Under the pieces are notes generated by a model. The model saw only the letters and a program-made list of their open reading frames with translations. It ran no database searches and was not told where the DNA came from. Shown piece after piece: positions 28,153 to 36,369 of a stretch of DNA of 64,000 nucleotides. Source of the DNA: Bacteroides sp. (GTDB lineage: Bacteria; Bacteroidota; Bacteroidia; Bacteroidales; Bacteroidaceae). Position numbers and translations under genes: made by a program. The first letter of the stretch is position 1. Each line of letters begins with the position of its first letter. Where the stretch lies: contig JALCME010000011.1 of the NCBI GenBank assembly GCA_022648295.1, positions 86,156-150,155 of the forward strand. The letters run 5' to 3'.

Positions 28153-28373
28153 AAGAAATATCACGGCCAAAAGTAGAAAAAAACAGGGCTTTTCAGATAA
28201 AAGTAACCGCATGCCTGTTCTTTTTTTCAGTATATCGTACGGCTTGTCTTTCAATGTTATATTTATAGCTTCTTACTTTTTATAAGTATAATTCATAGGC
28301 GCGAGTTATAAAATAGCGAAATAGAGCTATGTAGAAAAACTGCGATCTGCATAAATCCTTGTCAATCGTTTCT

Positions 28374-29024
28374 TTATATAGTCCATGATCTATCCTCCTT
28401 TGTGGTAAGTAATTCATCTAGCTTACCTTCTGCTATGTATGGTAAACATTGGCGGATTTTGTCGGTAGACCAATCCCACCATTTTAGCATTAGCAGTTGT
28501 TGTATCACCTCGGCATTAAAGCGCTTTCGTATTTCTTTGGCAGGAGTACCACCAACAATTGTATAAGGTGGAACATCCTTGGCCACAACGGCACGGGCGG
28601 CAATAATCGCTCCGTCACCGATATGAATACCCGCCATAATCACAGCTTCATAGCCAATCCATACATCATTACCAATCACAATATCTCCTTTGTTGTCCCA
28701 TGCGGCGGTAATGTTCGACTTCTCCAATTCCCACTCTTCATAGAATAAGGGGAAAGTATAAGTAGATAAAGATTTCAATGTATGATTTGCACAATTAAAT
28801 AGAAACTTCGTGCCACAAGCAATGGAGCAGAACTTGCCAATGATTAGCTTCTCCCGGTGGATGGGATAATGATAAAGTACATTGTTCTTCTCAAACAGCA
28901 ATGGATCGGCAACAAAATCATTGTAAATAGTATAATCGCCTACCTCTATCTGTGGATCTTTAATTACAGCATTCAGATAAATGGTCTGCTTATCTCCGGT
29001 ACGTGGATATATTTTTGTCATCAT
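28374..29024 (-). CDS. Vat/CatB-type xenobiotic O-acetyltransferase
   Basis: A 216-residue left-handed beta-helix acetyltransferase of the family that includes virginiamycin A (Vat) and type B chloramphenicol (CatB) acetyltransferases. Hexapeptide repeats run from about 60 to 165, with IGKFCSIACGTKFLFN, the NHTLKSLSTYTF segment containing the catalytic-type His, and GDIVIGNDVWIGYEAVIMAG. The C-terminal helical region WWDWSTDKIRQCLP is characteristic. It starts MMTKIYPRTG; either Met is possible. It would acetylate a hydroxyl on a small molecule, possibly a streptogramin A or chloramphenicol, but many chromosomal homologues have no proven resistance role. It lies downstream of a long structured leader and in the same direction as the HelD-like gene. 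Confidence 0.88.
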   Translation of the reverse strand: MMTKIYPRTGDKQTIYLNAVIKDPQIEVGDYTIYNDFVADPLLFEKNNVLYHYPIHREKLIIGKFCSIACGTKFLFNCANHTLKSLSTYTFPLFYEEWELEKSNITAAWDNKGDIVIGNDVWIGYEAVIMAGIHIGDGAIIAARAVVAKDVPPYTIVGGTPAKEIRKRFNAEVIQQLLMLKWWDWSTDKIRQCLPYIAEGKLDELLTTKEDRSWTI

Positions 29025-29406
29025 AATTTAATTGGTTTTAATAGTGCTTACTTTTCAGATAAAGGATAAATTGCAGAGCCATATTTGTTTATATGTATAA
29101 TTCATTGCTCAACTGCAAAATAGTACGACACAAGCAGACTGCATAATATAGTCTGCCAGCTCGTAAATTCATAAATAAAAGGATATAAAATCTCTGTGGC
29201 AAATAAATCGTTATTTGTCAAATAGCTGAATAGCTTTCTTGAAGGGGGCTATTCGAGGAGCGTAGCTATATACAGAGTTTCATAAGGGGTGAATACTATT
29301 TATTAGTTGATATGATGCAAATGTAGGAAGAATTAAGAATTTCAGCCAGTCAATTCATGGATTTCTTTCATGTACAAGTGCAAATGATCCAAGGTAAGCC
29401 GAAAAT
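29025..29406 (-). promoter_or_regulatory. Long leader region upstream of the acetyltransferase
   Basis: This region is 382 bases without a clear gene. A minus-strand -7 box TACATTTG sits at 29318-29325, giving a leader of roughly 290 bases. The leader contains several short inverted repeats: GAATAGC/GCTATTC, CAAATA/TATTTG and GGCAGACT/AGTCTGC. A 27-codon frame starts at the ATG at 29172-29170. Leader-based control is possible but unproven. Confidence 0.4.
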
Positions 29407-31464
29407 TTAGATGAGTGGTGTGTGCTTTGTTCCGCTATATGTTAGCGTTAAACGGTGCATCGCCCTTGTTGCTGCTACATACAACATACTTCGGTCGATT
29501 TCCGAATGGTAATTCCTATTGTCCACCTGCGGGATAATCACCTCATCGAACTCCAAACCTTTTGCCATGTGCGCAGAGGTGATAATGATGCCTTGCACGA
29601 AAGCAGAACTTTGGCTTGAAAGGAAATAAATATCGCCACTGTGTGGCTTTAGTTTATCTGCCAGTTCACGGGCTTGTGTTTCTGTCTTGCAGATGATGCC
29701 CAGGGATTTATATGCGGATGTTCTATAAATGGAAATCAATTTGGTAATGGCGGTAAATTCGTCTTCGGTACTATTGAATTGTAGCAATTGCGGTTTCTCT
29801 CCGTGTCGTGCAACGGGTTCTAATTCAGCATTGTTGCGAATCTTTTGTGCAAAATCAGTAATCTCATAGGTAGAACGGTAACTTTTACATAGCTTCATCA
29901 CCTCGCCCGTGACAAGAGCTTTCTGAATCATATCCGCAGTAGACGAGCCATAAGGATTGACTGACTGGCTGGCATCGCCTAACACCGTTTTCCGGCAAGG
30001 GAATAACTTTTGTATCATCTTGTACTGGATGGGCGAATAATCTTGCATCTCGTCTATTAACAAATGCTTGACGCTGTTCTTTGCGCCTCCTTCCAAAGCG
30101 ATGTGCAGATACGCCAGCGGTGCTAAGTCGGCATATTCGAGCATGCGGTTCTTCCGCATTTTAAACAGTTCCGGCTTACCCATCCATGCGAAGAAATCTT
30201 TATAGGCTTGCAAGTCATTGTTTCCGGCAAACATTCGTTTGATCTCTTTTTTCAGGAAGTTCCGTTCGGCGGTCGTCACGGTAAAAGCGTACTGTACTTT
30301 CATCATATCGAGAATATAATCCGTCATCGTATCAAATCGCAGGCGCATGGGGTAGCGGTTGAAGCGGTGGAATTGCTCTTCAATAAATTCAGCCGGGACA
30401 GTGATATACTTGTTTAGCTTCACGTTTTCCGCCCTGAAATAGTGGTTTTCGATGTACAGAATGAAGCGATCCAAATTGGCAATAAAGTCGAAAGAGGATT
30501 TATATTCTATTCGCTCAATAAAGTCCGGTGTTGGTTTTGCTAGCAACTCGTTCACTTGTTCAAGGAAGCTCAAGTATTTGTATTTGTGATCCAACACTTC
30601 GGAAAGTATCTGTTCCATACAGGTTTCGGGTACGGTTTCTTCGCCCAGCTCAGGCAGCACGTTCGATATGTAATCGGCAAACACTTTGTTTGGAGAAACG
30701 ATCAGGATATCTTTTGAAGCAATGCTGCCTTTAAACGCATACAGCAGGTAAGCGATACGGTGCAGGGCGATGGATGTTTTGCCCGAACCTGCCACGCCCT
30801 GAATGATGAGTGTTCGGGCTCCTTCATTACGGATAATTTGGTTTTGCTCCCGCTGGATGGTGGCTACGATATTCTTCATTCTATCATCTGCATTAGCGCT
30901 CAGTTCCTTTTGCAGAATATCATCGTGGACGGTCAGCGCACTTTCGATCATAAACTCCATCTTGCCGCCCCGAATCCGGTATTGGCGTTTCAACGAAATG
31001 TTCCCTCTTATCTCTCCAGATGGAGCTTGATAAGATGCTTCGCCCAGTTCGTGATCGTAGAACATACTTGAAATAGGCGCCCTCCAATCATAGATCACAG
31101 TTGTCCGGCTTTCAGAATCGTGAAAGGTATGGGTGCCGATATAAACAGGGATTATAGGACGGTGCTCGCTCTGCTCTTCAAAGTCGATCCGACCGAAGTA
31201 GGGAATATCCACTATTTTGGCAAGCCGTCGGCGTTTGTCAATTACGCTTTCACCTATGGCAAAATGATTTAGGATGCTTTCACGCATGGAGCGTATTTCA
31301 TGCGGATCAATATCTTTATTGTTCCAAAGGTACTCTTTGTACTCTGCCAATGTATCAACATGGTCTTTCACAGACACATCGGTATGGCTGATTATCTTCT
31401 TAAGCTGACTGACTATTTGCTGCAAATAATTTCTTTCTTGCTTCTCTGTTTGATTGAATATCAT
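29407..31464 (-). CDS. HelD-like UvrD-family ATPase/helicase
   Basis: A 685-residue superfamily 1 ATPase of the HelD type, a class known to remodel and recycle stalled RNA polymerase. It has an N-terminal helical coiled-coil arm (about 1-90, beginning MIFNQTEKQERNYLQQ), then Walker A GVAGSGKTSIALHR at about 222-235, Walker B / motif II LLIDEMQDYSPIQ near 470, and motifs LGDASQSVNPYG, CKSYRST, and a C-terminal MAKGLEFDEV and MLYVAATRAMHRLTLTYSG (motif VI). The HelD rather than UvrD/PcrA assignment rests on the N-terminal arm, its size and the split domain layout. Its own promoter region is the 105-base gap shared with the divergent gene at 31600. Whether it acts on RNA polymerase here is inference. 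Confidence 0.85.
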   Translation of the reverse strand: MIFNQTEKQERNYLQQIVSQLKKIISHTDVSVKDHVDTLAEYKEYLWNNKDIDPHEIRSMRESILNHFAIGESVIDKRRRLAKIVDIPYFGRIDFEEQSEHRPIIPVYIGTHTFHDSESRTTVIYDWRAPISSMFYDHELGEASYQAPSGEIRGNISLKRQYRIRGGKMEFMIESALTVHDDILQKELSANADDRMKNIVATIQREQNQIIRNEGARTLIIQGVAGSGKTSIALHRIAYLLYAFKGSIASKDILIVSPNKVFADYISNVLPELGEETVPETCMEQILSEVLDHKYKYLSFLEQVNELLAKPTPDFIERIEYKSSFDFIANLDRFILYIENHYFRAENVKLNKYITVPAEFIEEQFHRFNRYPMRLRFDTMTDYILDMMKVQYAFTVTTAERNFLKKEIKRMFAGNNDLQAYKDFFAWMGKPELFKMRKNRMLEYADLAPLAYLHIALEGGAKNSVKHLLIDEMQDYSPIQYKMIQKLFPCRKTVLGDASQSVNPYGSSTADMIQKALVTGEVMKLCKSYRSTYEITDFAQKIRNNAELEPVARHGEKPQLLQFNSTEDEFTAITKLISIYRTSAYKSLGIICKTETQARELADKLKPHSGDIYFLSSQSSAFVQGIIITSAHMAKGLEFDEVIIPQVDNRNYHSEIDRSMLYVAATRAMHRLTLTYSGTKHTPLI

Positions 31465-31572
31465 AGTAATTTATTGCTAAGGGATGAAAATATAGTCAAA
31501 ACGGTGCACAAAATTACTGTAATGCAATAGGATAGGAAATAGCTATTTATAGCTATATATCCATAAGTTTTG

Positions 31573-31580
31573 TATCTTTG
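31573..31580 (+). promoter_or_regulatory. Promoter -7 box deciding the start of the next gene
   Basis: TATCTTTG matches TAnnTTTG. Transcription would begin around 31585-31588, so upstream start candidates at 31570 and 31582 would not be in the transcript, and the ATG at 31600 is preferred. Confidence 0.6.
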
Positions 31581-31599
31581 CATGTTCAAAATAAACGAT

Positions 31600-32184
31600 A
31601 TGGATATTCTTGAGCTTGCTCTAAATAATCAGCAAAATGCTTGGAAAATACTGGAACATACCGGCATTATTCCAGCATGGGAGCGAATTGGGGCGACTGT
31701 TCATTTGGTAGGTTCACTCAAATCCGGTCTGTTGGCAAAGAGTAGGGATATAGACCTACATATCTATACTGATAAATTGGATATTGCAGTCAGCTTTTCT
31801 GTAATGCAGGGACTTGCCGAACGACTTTCTTTTAGAGAAGTCCACTATAAGAATCTGATTCAAACGGAAGAAGAGTGCATCGAATGGCACGCCATCTACG
31901 AAGATGAGGACAGTAGCACTTGGAAATTTGACATGATCCACATTCGTAAAGGCTCAAAATATGATGGTGTGGTGGAAAAAGTAACTGCTGCCATTACGAA
32001 ACGTCTTACTCCTGAAATCAAGCGAATCATTCTTCAAATAAAATTCGATATGCCGGATAGTGTATTGATTTCGGGTATAGAAATCTATCATGCTGTTTTC
32101 GTGGGCGGAGTTCGCAATTACGGAGAACTGGAACAATGGAGAAAAACCAATCCACTGACAAACAGTTTGGATTGGCTACCGTAA
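31600..32184 (+). CDS. Nucleotidyltransferase-like protein of unknown role
   Basis: A 194-residue soluble protein. VHLVGSLKSGLLAKSRDIDLHIYT (about residues 28-51) fits the nucleotidyltransferase fold pattern GS-x(n)-DhDh, where the two Asp bind metal. A third acidic position is plausible in WKFDMIHI near residue 110. Such proteins may transfer a nucleotide to a small molecule, tRNA or protein; I cannot choose among them. The start at 31600 (MDILELALNNQ) follows from the promoter box at 31573-31580. It is divergent from the HelD-like gene and convergent with the LuxR-type regulator, ending at the base before that gene's last base, so no intergenic terminator separates them. Confidence 0.75.
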   Translation: MDILELALNNQQNAWKILEHTGIIPAWERIGATVHLVGSLKSGLLAKSRDIDLHIYTDKLDIAVSFSVMQGLAERLSFREVHYKNLIQTEEECIEWHAIYEDEDSSTWKFDMIHIRKGSKYDGVVEKVTAAITKRLTPEIKRIILQIKFDMPDSVLISGIEIYHAVFVGGVRNYGELEQWRKTNPLTNSLDWLP

Positions 32185-32949
32185 TCAATAGAGAATACCG
32201 CAACTTTCTGCCCGATTGATGGCTTCGATCACATTATCTGCATTTAGCTTTTTTAATATATTCTTGCGATGATTATTCACCGTGTAAATACTAAGGTTCA
32301 GTTTGTAAGCAATCTCCTTGCTTAAAAAACCTTGTCGTATTAGTAAGAGTATTTCTTTTTCCCGCTTGGTTAATTGTTGGTTTGCTGGAACAACTGCCGA
32401 TGCAAGTATCTCGCCCGTTTTCCGATTGATAACTGTTCGTTTGATTCGCTCCGTAGGCGTTTGGTCAGGCGAAATATCCATCACTCCCATAATCATCCAC
32501 GCCTTTCCTTTCTTGTCTTTCTGAATCACTTGGTGACGACTGATCACATTCACATATTCCTGCTGAGCATTCAGCATACGAATTTGGAATATCTGCTGAT
32601 AATCATTTCTTTGTTCCTGCGGAAGTGAATAGATGAACTGTCCGTGCTCGATCTGGTGTTCAATGAGCTGCGCCCGGTCGTCCGGGTGAATCCGTTCCTC
32701 CAATAAATCTCCCTGCTTCCGAATCGTCTTTATCCATGTAGGGTTATATCCGAAGATCGTAGCAAAATTATCGGATGCAAAATCGTATCGTTCTTTGAAA
32801 ACATCCACCGTAAAGATGCAACTTTGGCTCATTTGTGAGAATGTCTGTATAGATGCTCTGCATTCATTCCACAAATCATAGTCCACATCTAGCGGGCTGA
32901 TCTGCTGTCTTGCCCATAATTCTTCGGGAGTTATCTTATTGATAGTCAT
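32185..32949 (-). CDS. PAS domain LuxR-family transcriptional regulator
   Basis: A 254-residue one-component regulator. The N-terminal half (about 40-165) is a PAS-type sensor with IFGYNPTWIKTIRKQGDLLEERIHPDDRAQL and a PAC-like end (GKAWMIMGVMDISPD). The C-terminal LuxR/GerE helix-turn-helix (about 192-254) has LTKREKEILLLIRQG and LSKEIAYKLNLSIYTVNNHRK. No receiver domain and no membrane segment, so it would sense a cytosolic signal. It is a lone gene between the convergent nucleotidyltransferase-like gene and tRNA-Lys. Target genes are unknown; the neighbouring HelD-like and acetyltransferase genes are candidates only by proximity. Confidence 0.9.
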   Translation of the reverse strand: MTINKITPEELWARQQISPLDVDYDLWNECRASIQTFSQMSQSCIFTVDVFKERYDFASDNFATIFGYNPTWIKTIRKQGDLLEERIHPDDRAQLIEHQIEHGQFIYSLPQEQRNDYQQIFQIRMLNAQQEYVNVISRHQVIQKDKKGKAWMIMGVMDISPDQTPTERIKRTVINRKTGEILASAVVPANQQLTKREKEILLLIRQGFLSKEIAYKLNLSIYTVNNHRKNILKKLNADNVIEAINRAESCGILY

Positions 32950-32989
32950 ACAGCAAAGATAAGCGATTTTCCGGATTCGGGAAAGGCAT

Positions 32990-33021
32990 AAAAAAAGAGA
33001 GCTACTTTAATGTAACTCTCT
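32990..33021 (-). terminator. Terminator downstream of tRNA-Lys
   Basis: On the minus strand AGAGAGTTAC pairs with GTAGCTCTCT (10 bp, one G-U) around ATTAAA, followed by a run of seven T. It starts about 10 bases after the tRNA 3' end. Confidence 0.85.
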
Positions 33022-33030
33022 GATTTTAAG

Positions 33031-33103
33031 TGATCCGCTTGGGGCTCGAACCCAAGACCCCAACATTAAAAGTGTTGTGCTCTACCAGCTGAGCTAGCGA
33101 ATC
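33031..33103 (-). tRNA. tRNA-Lys (anticodon TTT)
   Basis: The minus-strand 73-mer folds as a cloverleaf. Acceptor arms are GATTCGC and GCGGATC with discriminator A, the D-arm is GCTCAGCTGGTAGAGC, the anticodon arm CAACACTTTTAATGTTG presents TTT, and the T-arm is CTTGGGTTCGAGCCCCAAG. CCA is not encoded. The terminator follows directly. Confidence 0.97.
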
Positions 33104-33182
33104 AATCCTTTTGCTGTTAAGCGGGTGCAAAGATATGCCTTTTCTTTTAAAAGAACAAGGTATATTAGAGAAAAACTTCAGT

Positions 33183-34313
33183 TTATTTTTGTTGAGAAGT
33201 ATCTTCTTGTTGATTATCAGTATCTTCAGTGTTATAAATGCTTTCTTTATTTATAATATAACGTTGGTAGTAAGATAACATTAACGTAGTGAGAGGTAAT
33301 GCTATAATCATTCCCAACATCCCCATTAATGATCCCCAGATGGAGAGAGATAAAAGAATTATGGCAGGGTTTAAACCGGTAATCTTTCCCATTATTTTAG
33401 GTACTAAAAAACCATCTTGTATAATTTGAACGACGGCAAATACTGCTGTAGCAGATGCGATGATGATCCAAAAGTTACCGCCTGTATCCGTCGCTTTTAG
33501 AATGGCTAACATGATGGTTGGAATGTAACCTATGATTTGTAGGTAGGGTACCATATTTAAAGCTCCTATGAATAATCCTAATCCTATCGCTAGTGGAAAG
33601 TCGATAATGAGAAACCCGATGGAGAACAATATGCCTACACAGAAAGCAACTAATGCCTGTCCGCGGAAATACGTATTCATTCCGTTTTTTACATCATTTA
33701 CTACATTGATAGCGAATTGGCGATATTTTTGAGGTATGAGATTAGACCAGCCTTCTGCAATACTTTCATAATCTAATAAGATAAATACGATGTATAAAAG
33801 AATAACGAAGAATGTGAATATGCCAAATAGTACATTTAGAGATCCTGAGATAAGTGCCCATAATTTAGGTAAAGTCGTTTTTAGTGATTCTAATAAATTC
33901 TCTTGGCTGAATATGCGTTCCCATGTTTGCAGATCGACATGTTTGCGTATAAAGTCTGATAACATTGTCGGAACATTGTTTATTTGGGAGGAGTCGTTAA
34001 AATATTGGACTAATAGATCTTTTACTTTCCCAAATTCTTGAAGCATTGGTGGTACAATGAGGAAAAATGCGATGCCTCCTATCAGTGTTATAGTCAGTAA
34101 GGCACAGAAAATGGAAAGTATCCGGTATTTAAATCGTAATTTATGTTGAAAGAAAGTGACTAGCGGATAAATAAAATAGGCAATTAGCCAGGCAAGAAAG
34201 AAAGGAAGTAAAACTCCGCTTAATTGCTTTAGGAGCATTATGATACCGACTAAGATTGCACAAAAAATAGCCATACGAATAAATCGGTCGAATGTAATTT
34301 TTTTATGTTCCAT
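33183..34313 (-). CDS. AI-2E family (PerM/YdiK-like) integral membrane transporter
   Basis: A 376-residue inner-membrane protein of the AI-2E/PerM superfamily. It has N-terminal hydrophobic helices (IRMAIFCAILVGIIMLLKQL, LPFFLAWLIAYFIYPLV), a middle soluble loop at about 100-150, and a cluster of five or more membrane helices to about 360. Family motifs include RGQALVAFCVGILFSIGF, ALGLFIGALNMVPYLQ-like text and PKIMGKITGLNPAIILLSL. A tail of charged residues ends the protein (TDNQQEDTSQQK). Members have been linked to export of autoinducer-2 or to Na+/H+ exchange; the substrate here is unknown. It lies 28 bases downstream of tdk on the same strand and is probably cotranscribed. Confidence 0.9.
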   Translation of the reverse strand: MEHKKITFDRFIRMAIFCAILVGIIMLLKQLSGVLLPFFLAWLIAYFIYPLVTFFQHKLRFKYRILSIFCALLTITLIGGIAFFLIVPPMLQEFGKVKDLLVQYFNDSSQINNVPTMLSDFIRKHVDLQTWERIFSQENLLESLKTTLPKLWALISGSLNVLFGIFTFFVILLYIVFILLDYESIAEGWSNLIPQKYRQFAINVVNDVKNGMNTYFRGQALVAFCVGILFSIGFLIIDFPLAIGLGLFIGALNMVPYLQIIGYIPTIMLAILKATDTGGNFWIIIASATAVFAVVQIIQDGFLVPKIMGKITGLNPAIILLSLSIWGSLMGMLGMIIALPLTTLMLSYYQRYIINKESIYNTEDTDNQQEDTSQQK

Positions 34314-34341
34314 AAGCTCTTTTTTGTAAAGTTATTGTGAT

Positions 34342-34941
34342 CTATGGCTCTTTCATGTCCTCTTTTATGGCCTTTAAGTAGCATTCCCGACATAATGGCT
34401 CGTACTCTGCTGTTTCTCCTAAAAGGACTTGTTTCTCGTTTTTTACAGTTCGATGTGAAAATGTAGCTAGTTGACCGCATTTTACGCAAATGGCATGTAC
34501 TTTGGATACTTCGTCTGCAATGGCGCAAAGACCAGGCATTGGTCCGAATGGAGTTCCGCGAAAGTCCATATCCAACCCTGCAACGATGACGCGTATTCCG
34601 TTATTTGCCAGTTGACTGCATACATTGACTAATTCGTTGTCAAAAAATTGCGCTTCATCAATGCCCACTACATCTGTTTCGGAAGTAAATAGCAAAATGC
34701 TTGCAGATGTATCTATGGGGGTGGATGATATGGAGTGGCTGTCGTGTGAAACAACGTCTTCTTCCGAGTAGCGGGTGTCTATAGCCGGCTTAAAGATTTC
34801 TACATGTTGTTTGGCAAATTTGGCCCGTTTCAGGCGGCGTATCAATTCTTCTGTTTTGCCTGAAAACATAGACCCGCAAATAACCTCTATTCTACCTCTG
34901 CGGTTTGTTTCTTGTATATGATCTTCTGAGAATACTACCAT
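34342..34941 (-). CDS. tdk: Thymidine kinase
   Basis: Type II thymidine kinase, phosphorylating thymidine in the salvage pathway. It has 199 residues. The P-loop is [15 protein letters not shown] (about 24-38), the Walker B region [15 protein letters not shown] contains the catalytic Glu, and the structural zinc site is made by CVKCGQ and PLCRECYL near the C-terminus, followed by the lasso region. ATG at 34941 fits a -7 box on the minus strand at 34966-34973. First of a probable two-gene operon with the AI-2E family gene; divergent from the gene at 35055. Confidence 0.96.
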   Translation of the reverse strand: MVVFSEDHIQETNRRGRIEVICGSMFSGKTEELIRRLKRAKFAKQHVEIFKPAIDTRYSEEDVVSHDSHSISSTPIDTSASILLFTSETDVVGIDEAQFFDNELVNVCSQLANNGIRVIVAGLDMDFRGTPFGPMPGLCAIADEVSKVHAICVKCGQLATFSHRTVKNEKQVLLGETAEYEPLCRECYLKAIKEDMKEP

Positions 34942-34964
34942 GCCGGGAAATGTTTATTTTATTT

Positions 34965-34983
34965 GCAAAAGTAATACTTTTGC
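34965..34983. promoter_or_regulatory. Palindromic divergent -7 boxes upstream of tdk
   Basis: GCAAAAGTAATACTTTTGC is a perfect 19-base palindrome holding TACTTTTG (TAnnTTTG) on both strands: 34966-34973 minus for tdk and 34975-34982 plus. A further plus-strand box TACATTTG at 35016-35023 is better placed for the gene at 35055. Confidence 0.55.
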
Positions 34984-35054
34984 GGACTTTCTAATCTTTT
35001 TCCATTATTTATTTCTACATTTGCGCCACTAATATAGCTGAATAATAAGACGGT

Positions 35055-35651
35055 ATGCAAGCGTTGTTGGAAAATATAGAACTGGATGTTCAGGAATTGA
35101 AATGTTTGATACAAACGATGTCTGACGGTAAATATAATCCGGCTTTAAAAGTTGTGGTAAAGCGGAATATTCAGCAGTTGCGTGAGCGTTTAGATACTTT
35201 ACAAGGATGGTTGGAGGAGTCTTCTGTGGAAACTCCGGCCGTACAAGTTAAATCTGAAATTGTTGAAACGCTGAATAAACCTGCCGAAAAGGATGAAATG
35301 TCTTCCATCGGGAGCAAGTTCTGCGACGAAGTTGGAAGTGCTTCTGATAATGGCGTGGCTCAACCTTCTTCGAGGTTGAATGGCGTAGAAGTAAAGTCTT
35401 CTGCTGTTTTAGGTGATTGTATAAAATCGGCTACTGATTTAAGGCATTCTATCAGTTTGAATGATTCTTTCCGTTTTACTCGTGAGATTTTTGGAGGTGA
35501 TGCTGCTCGTATGAGTAAAGTTGTGCATCAATTGGGTAAAGCGCCCTCTTTTGATAAGGCGTTGGAACTTTTTCATTCGATGGTAGAGCCGGATGAAGAC
35601 AATGAAGCGGCTAATGAGTTTATCGAACTCTTGCGAAAATATTTTAGTTAG
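35055..35651 (+). CDS. Conserved-looking hypothetical protein, 198 aa
   Basis: A soluble protein with no signal peptide. Residues about 1-60 form a predicted coiled coil (MQALLENIELDVQELKC... RLDTLQGWLEES). A low-complexity acidic/Ser-rich linker covers about 60-135, and a helical C-terminal module (about 138-198) contains NDSFRFTREIFGGDAARM and FDKALELFHSM followed by an acidic patch. I do not recognise a named family; the arrangement suggests a scaffold or adaptor. It overlaps the GTG candidate upstream of rsmI by one base and is probably cotranscribed with rsmI. A promoter box TACATTTG sits 32 bases before the start. Confidence 0.75.
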   Translation: MQALLENIELDVQELKCLIQTMSDGKYNPALKVVVKRNIQQLRERLDTLQGWLEESSVETPAVQVKSEIVETLNKPAEKDEMSSIGSKFCDEVGSASDNGVAQPSSRLNGVEVKSSAVLGDCIKSATDLRHSISLNDSFRFTREIFGGDAARMSKVVHQLGKAPSFDKALELFHSMVEPDEDNEAANEFIELLRKYFS

Positions 35652-35659
35652 TGCAGGAT

Positions 35660-36334
35660 ATGGGAATACTTTATATAGTGCCTACTCCTGTAGGTAATTT
35701 GGAAGATATGACGTTTCGGGGCATTCGTGTATTGAAAGAGGCTGACTTAATATTAGCCGAAGATACCCGTACTTCCGGAGTTTTGATGAAACATTTTGAA
35801 ATAAAGAATGCCATGCAGTCTTACCATAAATTTAATGAACATAAGACCGTAGAGAATGTTATTCTTAAGATAAAGGGGGGACAAAACGTTGCCTTAATTT
35901 CGGATGCAGGTACACCGGGTATTTCTGATCCGGGATTTCTGATTGTTCGTGAGTGTGTGCGTAATGGAATAGAGGTGCAATGTTTGCCGGGGGCTACGGC
36001 TTTTGTCCCGGCGGTGGTTGCTTCCGGTCTGCCCGATGAAAAATTTTGTTTTGAGGGCTTTCTTCCACAGAAGAAAGGGCGTATGACCCGTTTAAAGACT
36101 TTGGCTCAGGAATCTCGGACAATGATATTTTATGAATCTCCGTATCGCTTGCTAAAGACTTTAACTCAATTCGTAGAGTACTTTGGAGCAGAGCGGCAGG
36201 CTTCGGTTTCAAGAGAAATATCAAAAATGCATGAGGAAACAGTGCGGGGAAGTCTCCAAGAATTAGTGGAACATTTTACGACAAATGAGCCCCGTGGTGA
36301 AATTGTAATTGTTATAGCAGGAATAGACGAATAA
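35660..36334 (+). CDS. rsmI: 16S rRNA (cytidine(1402)-2'-O)-methyltransferase
   Basis: SAM-dependent tetrapyrrole-methylase-fold enzyme that 2'-O-methylates C1402 in the decoding centre of 16S rRNA. The 224-residue protein starts at the ATG at 35660 (MGILYIVPTPVGNLEDMT); an upstream GTG at 35651 overlaps the previous stop and is less likely. Diagnostic motifs are TPVGNLEDMTFRGIRVL, ILAEDTRTSG, and the glycine-rich LISDAGTPGISDPGF, followed by CLPGATAFVPAVVASGLP and the FEGFLPQKKG segment. Second gene after the 198-aa unknown, with the coiled-coil lipoprotein gene 35 bases further on. Confidence 0.96.
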   Translation: MGILYIVPTPVGNLEDMTFRGIRVLKEADLILAEDTRTSGVLMKHFEIKNAMQSYHKFNEHKTVENVILKIKGGQNVALISDAGTPGISDPGFLIVRECVRNGIEVQCLPGATAFVPAVVASGLPDEKFCFEGFLPQKKGRMTRLKTLAQESRTMIFYESPYRLLKTLTQFVEYFGAERQASVSREISKMHEETVRGSLQELVEHFTTNEPRGEIVIVIAGIDE

Positions 36335-36369
36335 ATAACTTCATTAACCAACGTAAAAAACAAAAGCGT

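Larger units (their letters stand above)
27529..28373. repeat. Gene-free region rich in palindromes and GTGACGG repeats
   Basis: These 845 bases hold no convincing gene. Two frames of 67 and 98 codons on the minus strand run through the repeats and have no recognisable domain. It contains a GTGACGG repeat cluster (27695-27787) and a dense palindrome cluster (28064-28152), listed separately. It separates the polysaccharide locus from an accessory block and may be the scar of a mobile element. Confidence 0.6.

Noticed and set aside
27822..28254. Two overlapping minus-strand frames of 67 and 98 codons
   Set aside because: They read through the palindrome cluster, overlap each other, and show no domain or convincing start signal.
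33031..33103. Genomic island inserted at the 3' end of tRNA-Lys
   Set aside because: I found no second copy of the tRNA 3' end and no integrase gene next to it.
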